From assembly GCA_907163375.1 (NCBI GenBank), contig CAJQUW010007129.1, positions 186,001 to 250,000 of the forward strand: DNA of 64,000 nucleotides. Reading direction: 5' to 3'. This DNA is from Prostheceraeus crozeri (lineage: Eukaryota > Platyhelminthes > Polycladida > Euryleptidae). A program made the position numbers and the translations under genes. Below the pieces are notes generated by a model, which worked only from the letters and a program-made list of their open reading frames with translations, had not been told where the DNA came from and did not search any database. Shown one piece after another: positions 25,722-36,649 of the stretch. Position 1 is the stretch's first letter; each line of letters starts with the position of its first letter.

Positions 25722-26109
25722 CTTGCGTCTGCAATTGGGAACTTGTAATTCTCCTACTCTCTATCTCTATCTTACTGCTTCCATAGGGTTTGAAGCATTG
25801 TCGTGGCTTTTAGCTCTCCTATCGGGAGGGAAGGGAGAATATTAATGGGAGAGATAGAGTAATGTCTGCAATGAGCTCTAGCTGTCATACAATGCACGCT
25901 CATACACAAACTCAATGCCAGTTGACGGGATCTCCCAACTCTGCAGCTTTTGTTTGGTTTGTCTGTCTCAGTGTTTCGCGCTATCAATTCTGCGAGGAGA
26001 GAGAAATGATGACTACACGAATTTCTTTCCCAATCGATGTTCATCCACGAATGGACGAGAAACAGTGTGTTGTTCAATGCCAGAGTGTGCAACGAGGGAA
26101 ATATCCGAT

Positions 26110-26400
26110 GTGAGCCATACTCATACTTATTCAGCTACGGGGAAAAGCAATGGATGCGTGAATTTCCACGTGGTAAAATGAGAGACGAGTTTGGCTGCCG
26201 TTGTTTCAAATTCCCAATTGAAGCATCGTTTTCGACGATCGCTATGAGTTATCGCGTGGGAGGCTGCATTGTCGAGGTTCCATATGAAATTCAACTCAAT
26301 CGGACACATGCGCGTGGTTGTACGACCGTGAGATTCAAAGTAAGAAGGAAATGCAACTGAAAGAGAAACATGCTTTCTGGGAGTACAATGGAAACAATTT
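26110..26400. other. Region upstream of the putative CELF promoter, no gene recognised
   Basis: Overlapping open frames of 80-127 codons exist on both strands between 25.8 and 26.5 kb, reflecting higher GC rather than a recognisable protein. No domain or splice pattern was seen. Confidence 0.4.
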
Positions 26401-26558
26401 GATGACGAAGTGGAAAACTTTGCCTGATTGCAACACAAGTTATGAAAAGAAGATTGGTTGCTCCACCGTTGCACCGATGGGATTGGAACTGGCCGGACTT
26501 TTGACGGCATGACATAGTGGTTTTGAAATTTGACACTAATATATTATTATATTATAGC
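26401..26558. repeat. Diverged 160-bp repeat, copy 1
   Basis: The segment from gatgacgaagtggaaaact through caccgttgcaccgatggg to an AT-rich tail resembles 26838-27003 in the same orientation. Shared blocks include tggaaaac, tgcctga, caagttatg and ccaccgttgcacc, then ttggaac and catgatgtagtgg-type sequence. The two copies have diverged with small indels. Confidence 0.6.
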
Positions 26559-26633
26559 ACATAAATATTCATCAATTTATCAATCTCAAGCAATGTAACG
26601 TGCTTCAGTGTGGTGGACTCTATTAGTACAGAA

Positions 26634-26712
26634 CAGATTCGAACCAGCGACGGTAGAGCTAGAGGACATGCAAGCACAGCACACTCTGTATCCACAAGGC
26701 CACCGGACCATC
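26634..26712 (-). repeat. tRNA-like SINE head, minus strand
   Basis: The minus strand reads ccggtggccttgtggataca (A-box-like) and about 40 nt later gctggttcgaatctg (a good B box). The order and spacing fit a tRNA-derived pol III promoter. Acceptor ends do not pair well, so a SINE or tRNA relic is more likely than a working tRNA. It lies between the two copies of the 160-bp repeat. Confidence 0.5.
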
Positions 26713-26837
26713 TATTGACGCGTAGATTAGTCACAAAGGCAGCACATTATCGCAGGCATTGGTAGAAAGCGGATTACATTCTGCAATGACTTAATGCGGC
26801 ATCCAATATTGAGGCGCTTTACGCCGACTACTCATTT

Positions 26838-27003
26838 GATGATTAGATGGAAAACGTGCCTGACATCAACACAATACAAGTTATGGAAATGAAGAATAGT
26901 TGCACCACCGTTGCACCAAAAGGGTTGGAACCGGTCGGATTATTGTCGCCATGATGTAGTGGAAGATCGGTTTAAACCAGAGTTTGAATAATATAATATA
27001 ATG
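26838..27003. repeat. Diverged 160-bp repeat, copy 2
   Basis: Partner of 26401-26558, starting gatgattagatggaaaac and ending in an AT-rich taatataatataatg tract. See copy 1 for shared blocks. Confidence 0.6.
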
Positions 27004-27780
27004 AAGTTATATCTTACAATTCATCATCTTATCAAATTCCAACAGATGCAATTACTACAGTCCGACAGCCGAAATAAGTTTCTGTTGGGAGCAAAGCCGA
27101 AAATGAGACTTTCACAAAATGTTACACTATGAAAGGAGACTATATGAATGCAAGTTGGTAGAATTTATTACATTTATGATTTCCAAAAATAACCATCAAA
27201 AGTAATTTGGAACAGATACGAGACCAGACGCTTGAACAAGAATGATGCCACTGATCAATGAGAATTTTCAGAGAATAAATGAGATATTGCGTTAGCTTAT
27301 CAATGACATTATAAATGACAGATTCATATTAGCAAATGGAAGAACCTGTAATTCACTTCCATTGGCTGTAACCACAGAATTAGATTACTTCAGCCCGTTG
27401 GTTTAATACAACTATCAAATTGTAAAACGATGTCACATTCAGGAATGTACTGAGCTGGGCATAGAAAAAAATAACCAATAGGTCTATATTGGTCGAATAG
27501 CAGAAACAACCTTTCATTACTTGCAAATCACTGTGAATCTCTTCAAAGCGCTCCAATCGCCACGATTACTTCAGATCTAAGGAATTCAGATTATTGCGCT
27601 AGTTCTGTCGATGAATTTCATGCTTCCGATCATTATTTCGAAATATAGTAGGTGTAGGAACAAGCGTTCTCAAACTTCTCGGGAGAGCTTCATAATGTTG
27701 GTGTTGGTTAATGGGGGATGAAGCCATCTGATTCCCTATTACATATTCTTCAATTGAAGACTTGTGTCGTTCTGTCGCCC
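27004..27780. other. No gene recognised
   Basis: AT-rich DNA with only short open frames; nothing identifiable on either strand. Confidence 0.45.
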
Positions 27781-27846
27781 GTCGATAGCTCACTTGGTAG
27801 AGCGTTGTCCTAGAATGCCTAGATGGTTCAAATCCACCAAGACGCG
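27781..27846 (+). repeat. tRNA-derived SINE head or tRNA pseudogene
   Basis: The sequence gtcgatagctcacttggtag then agcg gives an almost perfect A box, and ggttcaaatcc 30 nt later is a near-consensus B box. The T arm can form (gatgg/ccacc), but the acceptor ends gtcgata and agacgc do not pair over seven positions. The following 100 bases look like a SINE body. A tRNA fold search would settle it. Confidence 0.6.
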
Positions 27847-28603
27847 TAGTTATTTTCCGTCTGTTGAATCTGATCCATCTGCTTAACTGTCACTGAAATT
27901 GCTAGGCGGGAAGCCCAGGGATTTATCCATGCAAAGTCCGACTTTCCACTTTGTTTAAGTTAGTGAGACTAGAATGGACAATAGCAGTTTATTGACTGTA
28001 ATTTCAGCTGCTCATTTAGGCTGATCTCAAGAATAATTAATTTACCCAAACATGCGACGGCTGTTGAATTTTGCCGTCAGGCGATCTGTTGCTTTGTCAA
28101 AATGATCTTATGCATAAAGAAAAATGTTAATAACCGCGAATATTTACAGGGTGCATTGATGAGGTGCCAGTACCTTCCCAATGTCAACCAGACAAGGCTG
28201 TTCGGATCGGGGTTCGAGATGATCCCGTCCGGATCCCAGAACCTCATCCCCACCCTCGATCCCGACTTTTTATCCCTGTCACTTAAATGACAATCGCTCG
28301 CTCTTTAAACTGCCTCTTAAAAGTCAAATGATACATATCACCGCTCTTAATACGCCATTTAATTAATTTGTGCATTTAATTCATTTGGAATGTAGTTGGA
28401 AAGAGCCAATATTGAAAGATGGTGGTTTTATTTTCTTTTTGTTATATAGTGCCAATAGCATCATAATGATGACCTGAATAGATATGAAAACAAAGGACAT
28501 AGAAATGGATTAGCAATAGAAAGGCTTGAGTTATAAGTACATGCACATATCATACAAGTATGAAAAAATATAAGGCTATAAAGCGATTGGAAGAAGGCAA
28601 GAT

Positions 28604-30358
28604 GTGCAATATAACTACCCACAAAAATATCCATGGCATGCTAATCTAACTATGCCTCCAAAGAATGACCTAATTGAAGACAAATTGAAACGGGTATACT
28701 ATGGATCTAGAAGGATTATTGGAAAACTGAGACCTCAATCAAAATTCTCCAACCTGAGTACACAAGAAAAAGAAACATTGAAAAATCTTAAAAGCAAGAA
28801 CCTAATGATGTTGCCTTCAGATGAAGGTTCAGAATTCTGCGTAGTTTCAAATGATAATTATATTGAAGCAGGACTGAAACATCTCAGAGATGAAAGTACA
28901 TACAAACCCATGCAATGAATGACAGCTAAGACTGTTGAAAAACGCATCAACGCAAGATGAAACAGTATAGTCAGTGAAAACAATATTCCATATTATGTAA
29001 AGAATAGCTATATTACGAACAACTCATCCTTACCATGTTTCTATCATCTCATCAAAACTCACAAGGAAGGCCCCGAGATGAAAATAGGTCATATTGTATC
29101 TACCACGTCCGGACCAACAACTAAGTTATCATGGCTTCTTTCTAGACTTTTAATTCCTTTGCTTCAAAATGTCCCCGCACATTTAAAATCAAGCATGCAT
29201 GTCAATTCAATTCAATTTATTGTATTCACAACATGTTGCATGCATGTGACTATGCATCTCAATCGCATGCATTGATAGCATCAAAAATACCAATCAAAAA
29301 TAACAACTTTATCCTTGCAGCTTCGATGTAATAAGCATGTGCACTTCCATTCCAATTCCTGATGCCATTCAAGCCCTGGTTTACAAAATGGAAGACTGCA
29401 ACATCACCAACAAAAAAAGGATGGACAATCGACCAAATTGAACGGTTATTACATGCAATCTTTAGAAACACATATTTCCAATTTGATAATAACATCTTCT
29501 TGCAAGTTAATGGTCTACCCATGGGTTCGTCTCTTTCTGGTGTGCTTGCAATTATATTCATGGACAGCATCGAAACGGTAACCCTCGGACAAATGAGAGT
29601 GATGTATAATGCATCACTTTTTATGAGATATGTAGATGACTGCTTCGCAATAATTGAAAACAAAAAACAAGCCTTGAAACTTCTCCAATATCTCAATGCA
29701 CAGCATTCCAGCATCAATTTCGAAATTGAATTACCAGACGACAACAAAACATTAAGCCTACTTGATTTCCGAGTAACGCTGAACGCGCCAAATGAACCAG
29801 AATTTGAATTTTACCGCAAATCTGCTAGAAAATATGTGCTTGTGAATTATCAGTCACATGTACCATACACTAACAAAATTAACTTCATTAGAAACGAAAA
29901 AACAAGAATCGCAGAACGATGTTCCAATAATCTAACTCAAAGAAACACACAGACAGTTTCAATGATATTCTACGACTATTTCTGAGAAAGTGGATAAACA
30001 ACTGCAAAATGTTCTTCGTCGAGAAAACTTGAACGTAAGGTTAACAAGAAGATCAAGAACTCTTAGAAGTGTATTGAAACAACCTAAAACAAACCAAGAC
30101 TGTCATTTAAGAAATTGCCCAATTAATAACAGCAACATCTGCAATCAGAAATATGTAATTTATCAGCTGAATTGTGATAAGTGTGATAACTTCTACATTG
30201 GAAGCACCATAAGACCATTAGGCCTACATATCCGTTGCCGTGAGCATAAAACAAGCAGCAAGTCTTCCATGTACAACCATCTTCAGAAATGCCACAGTTA
30301 CAACTTTTCCACAACCATTCTTTCCCACGATAGAGATCCATCAGGCTCAGTCTCATAA
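28604..30358 (+). pseudogene. Penelope-like RT plus GIY-YIG endonuclease, broken
   Basis: The N-terminal part (28604-28915) ends in the family block LKSKNLMMLPSDEGSEF. A segment near 29030-29195 reads LPCFYHLIKTHKEGPEM and holds the conserved IVSTTSGPTTKLS. RT motif A, FDVISMCTSIP with the catalytic Asp, lies near 29318. NGLPMGSSLSGVLA is at about 29508 and MRYVDDCFAI, with the catalytic Asp pair, at about 29622. The C-terminal part (29990-30358) has spaced cysteines, then KYVIYQLNCDKCDNFYIGST and a conserved R and REH of the GIY-YIG nuclease. The reading frame is broken by a stop at 28915, at least three frameshifts, and a 69-bp LINE insertion at 29197. It is therefore dead, although all catalytic motifs can be seen. 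Confidence 0.88.
29197..29265 (-). mobile_element. LINE 3'-end fragment inserted in the Penelope-like RT
   Basis: The segment begins tcaattcaattcaatttatt, the reverse complement of the microsatellite tail of the LINE at 9714-12883, and continues with a catgcatgtgact stretch matching that LINE's last 60 bases. The flanks on both sides carry GCATGCAT (about 29192 and 29265), which looks like a target duplication. It is a severely 5'-truncated insertion interrupting the RT frame. Confidence 0.65.
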
Positions 30359-30363
30359 TACGT

Positions 30364-30509
30364 AGCGAATCTCAAAATAGCGAAGCATCAAAACAGCAAA
30401 TCTCAAAATAGCGAAGCATCAAAACAGCGAATCTCAAAATAGCGAAGCATCAAAACAGCAAATCTCAAAATAGCGAAGCATCAAAACAGCGAATCTCAAA
30501 GTAGCGAAA
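30364..30509 (+). repeat. 31-bp tandem repeat after the GIY-YIG stop codon
   Basis: About 4.7 copies of a 31-bp unit built from two half-units, agcgaatctcaaaat and agcgaagcatcaaaac. It begins six bases after the GIY-YIG stop. The inverted, deleted copy of the element carries the same array with more variation near 32335-32430. Confidence 0.9.
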
Positions 30510-30739
30510 ATGTATTGCATAATCTGAAGAAGTCCTCGAGTAATCATGTTTATATAGTTTATTAAAGGTGATTAGATTAGTAAATAATACCCATCATTAA
30601 TGCCACTGAAAAGGATACAAATTTCCTTATATGCTGTACATATACCTTGTGCAATGTATATTAAATATGAAAAAATGAGAAAGTGTATAAAATATATTCT
30701 CTAAAACCCATTATGTGCGAGACAGCCCTGGCATGAGCT

Positions 30740-31920
30740 TGGCGACTGAGTTCATTTAAAATGTATTGTTCGCGTAATCGGTCTAGTCTTTCGTCTAAAG
30801 CAACCTATTTCGTCTTTCTCCTTTTTGTTGGTGCTCCAAAATCCAGTTGACTCATTTTAATGGTTGACATTTTCTGCTCCTCAACGAATGTATCCGTGAT
30901 CTTCAAGATATTTGGATGGGCACTTGCCACATTATCTTTCAAAGAAAAATAAGCATGTGCTTCTTCTATATATTTTGACATTGAGATTATCAGTATTGAT
31001 GATTTTTACCAAGAAGTGAAAGTATTTGTATTTTGACCATGTAGATATTTTTCTAGCTGCTTTTCAAAAGGTTGTTATAAAACAGCCCATCGTGTAGGTA
31101 GTTTTCTTATTTTATTGCAACTTGAGGTAATTATCGAATTTTCTTCATATTTGTTTGAAAATTTGTTTTTATATGAAGGTAATGCGACTACTTTTCTTAA
31201 CATAATTGCTTTCTCATTTCAAACTGCATATATGAAACATAGCAAATTCAAAATCACATTTTAAAATCAAGATTACCAGGAGTGTCATAAGATCTCCAAG
31301 GCCTGTCTTTAAAAATGTTTTATAAAAACGACTATCACTTACCAGGAACAGGAAAAGTTGCAGTTCAATCCAATAAGTAGACACGTAGGCAACCAAATCA
31401 TCCACCTTTGGATATTCATTGACTGGAGCTTCTCCTATTATTTCCAGCCAAAAATCCTCCACCTCACGACTCGGTAAAAATGGTAGTGCAAGGATTAATC
31501 GCGTCCATTTTTGGAATTCAATATCTTCAAGGGAATGTGGTAGTGGTGGCAACATCGACCTTTTAGATCGATAGATGGTTGCTCTTACATTCTCATACGT
31601 TGGGAGCACTCCAACTAAGTCATTGTGAGATTCAGCATAAACCTTGACGGTATCCTCGTATACTCTCTGGACGGGTTTACAGGCTTCTCGCTTTGCAGTT
31701 TCTCTCAAAGTTGCTTTCATCTTATAAGCAACACTGTCGATGACGTCGGGTGCGTGGTAATGGCCTTCTTCCGAAACTACTTCCTTGGTTATCAACGTTG
31801 CAGGGCATTTAATACATTTCCAGTATTGGTGGACTTTGTGCAGCGATATCTATATCCATTTTTGATGATATTGATGCCTCCTTTTTGACTTCTCACTTGC
31901 TCCATCGTTAAATATGCCAT
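30740..31920 (-). pseudogene. FLYWCH zinc-finger / MULE-type protein lacking the DDE core
   Basis: On the minus strand a Met at 31918-31920 opens the FLYWCH finger: INIIKNGYRYRC, a one-base frameshift near 31830, then YWKCIKCPATLITKEVV and GHYHAP with the Cys/His ligands. A helical region follows to LPPLPHSLEDIEF (about 31510). The next residues, KWTRLILALPFLPS, belong after the transposase domain in related proteins, so roughly 200 residues with the DDE core are missing in frame. A donor ttcctg/gtaagt lies at about 31339. The C-terminal segment (ASAHPNILKITDTFVEEQK, then a stop, then ALDERLDRLREQY) lies at about 30960-30760. It is a MULE-related relic, sandwiched between the two Penelope copies. 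Confidence 0.65.
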
Positions 31921-32289
31921 TGTTAGAAATGAGTTTCGTATTTTTCCTTACTTCTAATATATTGCATTAATCACATTATATAAGAAGTTATTTCAAATGC
32001 CATTATAGTTAAAATTTTGACAATGCATGTTGGTTATTCGATTTATTTGGAAAATGAATTTGAGGAATACCAAAAATGAATCAATTGTTCGTTTTATTTC
32101 ATTGTTTATTGTTGGGACATTTCTCCATATAAAAGATGATAGGATATAGAACAATGCAACCCTTAAGTCACATGGCAACAATTTCCTAAGACCTATCGGT
32201 TTCCTTTTCACAATGATTCTGTTTTTGTAAAGAGTTAAGTAAATAAACGATAGTGATGATATGCCATTTAAGTTATCGACTGATCAAGC

Positions 32290-33017
32290 AAACATAATTT
32301 CTCTAGGACTTCTTAAGATTATGCAATACGTTTTCGTTATTTTGAGATTCGCCATTGTGAGACTTCGCTGATTTGAGATTTGCTATTTTGACACTTCGCC
32401 ATTTTGAGATTCGCTGTTGTGAGACGATCCCATCCATCAAACCTAAGACTTCGTGAAGCATATTATATAAGAAAAATGAAGCCAACAATCAACAACTAAA
32501 TCGAGCTCAACAATTGTGCCAATTTTCTTTTTGATTAAAAATTTTTTTCTATTATGTAAAAATAGTGAAACATGACAATGTGTTACATTTTACCAGTATC
32601 AAATTTCTAATTCGCACCTCTTGCCTTCTTCCAATTGTTTTATAGCTTTACATTTTTTTCATACTTGTATAATGTGTGCATGTACTTATAACTCAAGCCT
32701 TTCTATTACTAATCCATTTCTATGCCCTCTGTTTTCATATCTATTCAGGTCATCATTAAGATGCTATTGGCACTATGTAACCCAATACTACCTACCTGTT
32801 CCATAGCCGTTCCCTCCTTTTGAATGCTTTTGTATTCAGTATTATGCTATTATGACATAGACGTCGGTGTGAATTTTCAATTTTATACTAGACCATTTTT
32901 CCTTCCTTTTTACATGAAGATGGCTAACGGATGTTAACTGAAATTAATTGTAAGAAATAACAAGAAGAAAATAAAACTACCATCTTTCAATAATGGATCC
33001 TTCCAAATACATTCAAA
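32290..33017 (-). mobile_element. Penelope-like element, inverted internally deleted copy
   Basis: Read on the minus strand from 33017, this matches the main copy from 28383 (ggaatgtagttgga; ttgaaagatggtggttttat), with a 150-base insertion near 32800-32950. It matches again around 32607-32770 (ttggaagaaggcaaga) up to the start of the coding region. The RT/GIY-YIG region is replaced by about 180 bases, and the end of the GIY-YIG frame plus the tandem repeat resume at 32450-32310. It forms a large inverted repeat with the main copy, 1.7 kb apart. Confidence 0.8.
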
Positions 33018-34950
33018 ACATGAAAAATAGCCAAGACAATATATTCAAAATAATTCATTTAGCGTATGACACAGGGTGCGGCATAACAAAATGATGTGAC
33101 TAATTCTAATGTAGCATTTTTTCTAATTATTTAACAGAAATTAACAAAAGAGGTCTGAACAAGGACACTTAGAAAGTTATTTTACATTAAAATTTAGTCA
33201 CATTTCTTATTCCGCAACATGTACAAACAAATCGCATCTTATGATTATCATATTTGTATATGTAATAGGCCTACATGTATTATCACCTTATATCGATGTA
33301 AATAATCAAATAATGCCGCGATCTCTCAAACAGATGTTGCTAAGTCCTTGATACCTGATCAGTACTTGACTCTGGAATGCACATAAAAGAACATGAAAGC
33401 ACTGCGACGCAAAAATGTTCTGCAAAACGGGTTGGAGATACTACTAGACGGTAGGAAGGAATGATTTAGCTGCGATGAAGGTTTCTTGTCTACATAGATT
33501 GACGAAGGTATTCAGTGTCATTAGCTTTCTTTTTGATTCCAAATCAACTGCAAAAAAGTCTCCTTTAATCCTGAGACAGCGATCCTGAATGCAATGTAAT
33601 CTCCTTGAGTCTTCTGAAGTCAGTCCAATAAACGCAGGACACGTATCAGGCTTAGTATTAGAGAAGCATTTATTGTCACACATTGGCCATCGTTTAACAT
33701 ACACGTGCATTGAAAACGGTTTTAAATTATCTTAAAAGCTCTCCCGCTCTATCGCGATCATTGAGAAGTTTATAATACAACTTCAAAAACAAAGATCAGC
33801 CCGTATGATATTTTCGACTTTTTCGAGCACTGATGGCTTCTGATGCTACATGCAGAGAGTGATTTTTTTAGCGGATTGCTGATTGAGGCTGCATTTTTTC
33901 ACTAATCTTAGGTGACTGGGGAACAACTTTAACCGCTACACAGGCACATGTGAAATATGTTTCCAACGTCCATGTATAATTCAAAAATTATTAGCAGTGA
34001 CTTATTTGCCTTGTTCTCCTTCAAAACATGCGAATTCTAGCTGCTTTTGCTGATTAAGCTGCTTTTGATTAAAGAATAAAAAAGCTATCGTTCTAGAACT
34101 ATTGTTTTTTCCGATTAGCAAAATACAAAATCAATCAACTGAAACTTTAACTGTTCCGCATTGAATGGAGCACTCTGTCGATATTTTCAAACTCCTAAAC
34201 CAGACTTACAAAGTATTATAGAACATTTCGGTTGGATTGACAATGCTGCAAAGTGAAGCAGCAACGTGTACGCACGGAATCGTCTAATAAATAATGTATA
34301 TGAAATGAATAACAACGTAGTTTAGAGAACTTTCCTCAACAGCGGCGAAATTATCTTATATAACATGAAGCAGTAACTATCGGTTTTGTTGCGCGTGTTG
34401 ATGTATGCCTAAATCAGTGCCGTTTGTACTTTTTGTTCTAAAATCACGCGATTTCTGTTCGTGCTTTAAGTAGCGTTTGATAGTCGCTTCGCAGACTCTG
34501 CACACTAAGGTCAACAAATATAGGAAGCAAAATAATCAGAAGATATTTACTCGATACTTTATACGACGACATGAGTAAATTATTAAGGAAAACACAGAAC
34601 ACTCGGAAATACAAAAAAGTACATTTAATATTTTCTCTTTATTATAGCTGAAGACTGACTGACGTTAAAGTAAGTGATTTTCAAACAATCACATGATGCA
34701 TTCACATAGGCCTAAATATCACCTCACCAACATTTATTTCGGAGGAAAAACATAGTCCTTACCCTGTGCATACTCGGCCCTATCCTTTAATCCTTAACTT
34801 CTGAAACAGTTCCCCGACGAATCTTATGAAATTCACGTCAAAATATATTTAGTATGCGAACTTTCTAATAGCTGCATTCATTAGCTCTGACTCGCTCATC
34901 CTCGTGCCGAAAATACCGATCAAAACTTTCAAAGAGAGATTACACACATT
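33018..34950. other. No gene recognised
   Basis: AT-rich DNA. A minus-strand frame of 88 codons at 33444-33710 contains RRLHCIQDRCLRI, slightly like the thumb of LINE reverse transcriptases, but too little is left to call. Confidence 0.4.
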
Positions 34951-34959
34951 TTTAAAAGT

Positions 34960-35290
34960 TTTTTAAGACGGCTGCAACAAAGATGCGCGCGAAAGAGGCA
35001 GAATCACCCTAACGTACCCAACGGCAAGGAAAAGCTAAGATGCAGCCGTTTAAATTGCTCAAGCTTGAGGACATTTTTCTAATTGATACTCTGAAATATC
35101 TTATGATTATGAATCGCACCGCATAACCAGGTTAAGCAAACGCAGAGCAGCCTGTTGTGCGGCTAGTTTGGGCATATCTGAGTAGTGCTGACTAGCGCTT
35201 GTAGGACGAATCGCGGTGTTTACGGCTGCTACGGACTCGAGTGCATAAATTGTTCATATCTGTTGACATGCGTTAAACCCTTTTCAGTAG
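34960..35290 (+). repeat. Dispersed repeat, partly duplicated copies
   Basis: This stretch holds aacgcagagcagcctgttgt at 35140, a ttgtaggacgaatcgcggtg block at 35200 followed by tttacggctgctacgg, and a tail with attgttcatatctgttga. The same blocks in the same order lie at 58190-58440. Just upstream (34968-35090) a second tail, ttgctcaagcttgaggacat, suggests a truncated tandem copy. It is a SINE-sized repeat without a recognisable tRNA head. Confidence 0.6.
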
Positions 35291-35469
35291 TATAATCGCT
35301 AAATTGATAGTACGACATCAGGAGCAGTGGCCTACATGGTCAGGCAGACACGTTAGTTTAGCGCTGCATAAGCTTGAATGACTACTTTGCATCTCATAAT
35401 CCACTGCCGCATTATGTTGCATGTATTATTTATTATGTATGCATTATGTATATGACATTAGGTATGCAC

Positions 35470-36641
35470 TAGGGAGTCAAGCGGTTAATTATAAATTAAC
35501 CGGTTAACCGACGAGAAATTAACCGGTTAACCGGTTAACCGATGTAATACTAGTAATAGATGTTTTTCAATTCCATACAAGGCTTCTTATAGTCGCACTG
35601 AATATAGTGTATAAGTATATGCATGTTTGCCTGTTATACCAGTTGAGTAAGCTCGCTTACTTTATGGACATAAACATTTTCTACTGATTGCTTGTAGGTC
35701 TACTTCCTTAATATTTTATTTTCAAGAATACTGTTATGTTTTAGTATACCCTCGTGAATATTTGAGTTTATTCCGTCTGGCTAACTTGAACCTAAAATCA
35801 ATTTCACGGAATGTGCCTAATTCCATGTTAATTATTCAAAATAATAAATTATAAAATCTAAATCCACTAATGATAATAATAATGTATATTTTACCATAAA
35901 ATCTGTACAAAACATTCAATGTGAGGTACCAGTATGGTAATTCACAACTTATATAGGATGTGGCCAGATAATATAAAAACAACGGCTACACAAAGCCGTG
36001 TTTTTACTTAAAACCACAGCTACTGTTGTTCTGTTGATGCAGCGATTGAAGTAATGTTGGTCTTGTTTTGCCAATAGACGATCAGTAAAATTTTCGTCGC
36101 TATGGGAACACTTATCTGTGACGAATGCGCTGCGCTAACTGGATACATAAATACTTGTATGATCTGTATGTACTATGCAACGCATGTGATCTTGTTTAGA
36201 TACCGCATTGACCATAGAAATGGATTGCTAGTGTCTCACGTGCCTAGAGTGCTCGCGTGTGGCACGTTTCCCACGGGTGCGACACTTACAATCCATTTCT
36301 ATGGAACTGGCACAGACAGTCTATCGTAGCCAAGCGTAGAAGGGGAAATTCTATTGACTGAAACACTAACACGTCATAACGAACTCGTCCAAAGTCGTAG
36401 AATCAAGCAAGATGGTGAAGGTTAACGAAATGCCTCACTCCATTTCCAGGAAATTATTATTTGGCAATAGCTTACATCAGCAATGAGATATTATCGAAAT
36501 TGGAAAATGAAAACTAAAGCAATGTAGTTGCAATGTAGCAGAAAAGTTGGGAAAGCGTCGGTTAACCGATTAATTATTTTTTAACCGGTTAAATTTAATT
36601 AACCGATTAACCGGTTAACCGGTTAACCGCTTGACTCCCTA
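35470..36641. mobile_element. Non-autonomous hAT transposon with intact target duplication
   Basis: Terminal inverted repeats TAGGGAGTCAAGCGGTTAA bound the element, and the flanks are identical 8-bp duplications, GTATGCAC at 35462-35469 and 36642-36649. The 8-bp duplication and TAGGG start fit hAT. Subterminal arrays of AACCGGTTAACC occupy the first and last 60-80 bases. The 1.0-kb interior has no transposase. A plus-strand frame of 75 codons at 36102-36329 has no recognisable function. Confidence 0.92.
36212..36304. repeat. Inverted repeat inside the hAT element
   Basis: CCATAGAAATGGATTG at 36212-36227 is exactly complementary to 36289-36304. The arms extend with TGTC/GACA and CACGTGCC/GGCACGT pairs toward the loop. 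It may be a nested MITE or a structural part of the hAT element. Confidence 0.75.
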
Positions 36642-36649
36642 GTATGCAC

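Larger units (their letters stand above)
28383..30560 (+). mobile_element. Penelope-like retroelement, main copy
   Basis: The element starts near 28383 with about 230 bases of non-coding terminal sequence, carries the RT/GIY-YIG coding region (28604-30358) and continues through a 31-bp tandem repeat to about 30560. Its ends are repeated in inverted orientation at 32290-33017, where the coding region is missing. RT plus GIY-YIG endonuclease in one frame, and pairs of copies in odd orientation, are hallmarks of Penelope-like elements. Confidence 0.88.

Noticed and set aside
25772-26536. Overlapping open frames of 80-127 codons on both strands
   Set aside because: No family motif, no consistent splice borders, and frames overlap on both strands as expected of a GC-richer patch.
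27781-27846. Functional tRNA gene
   Set aside because: A and B boxes are good but the acceptor arms do not pair, so it was listed as a SINE head or pseudogene.
29259-29747. 162-codon minus-strand frame
   Set aside because: Shadow of the Penelope-like RT on the opposite strand, whose catalytic motifs are plain.
33444-33710. Minus-strand 88-codon frame with RRLHCIQDRCLRI
   Set aside because: Weak likeness to a LINE thumb motif only; no neighbouring RT blocks found.
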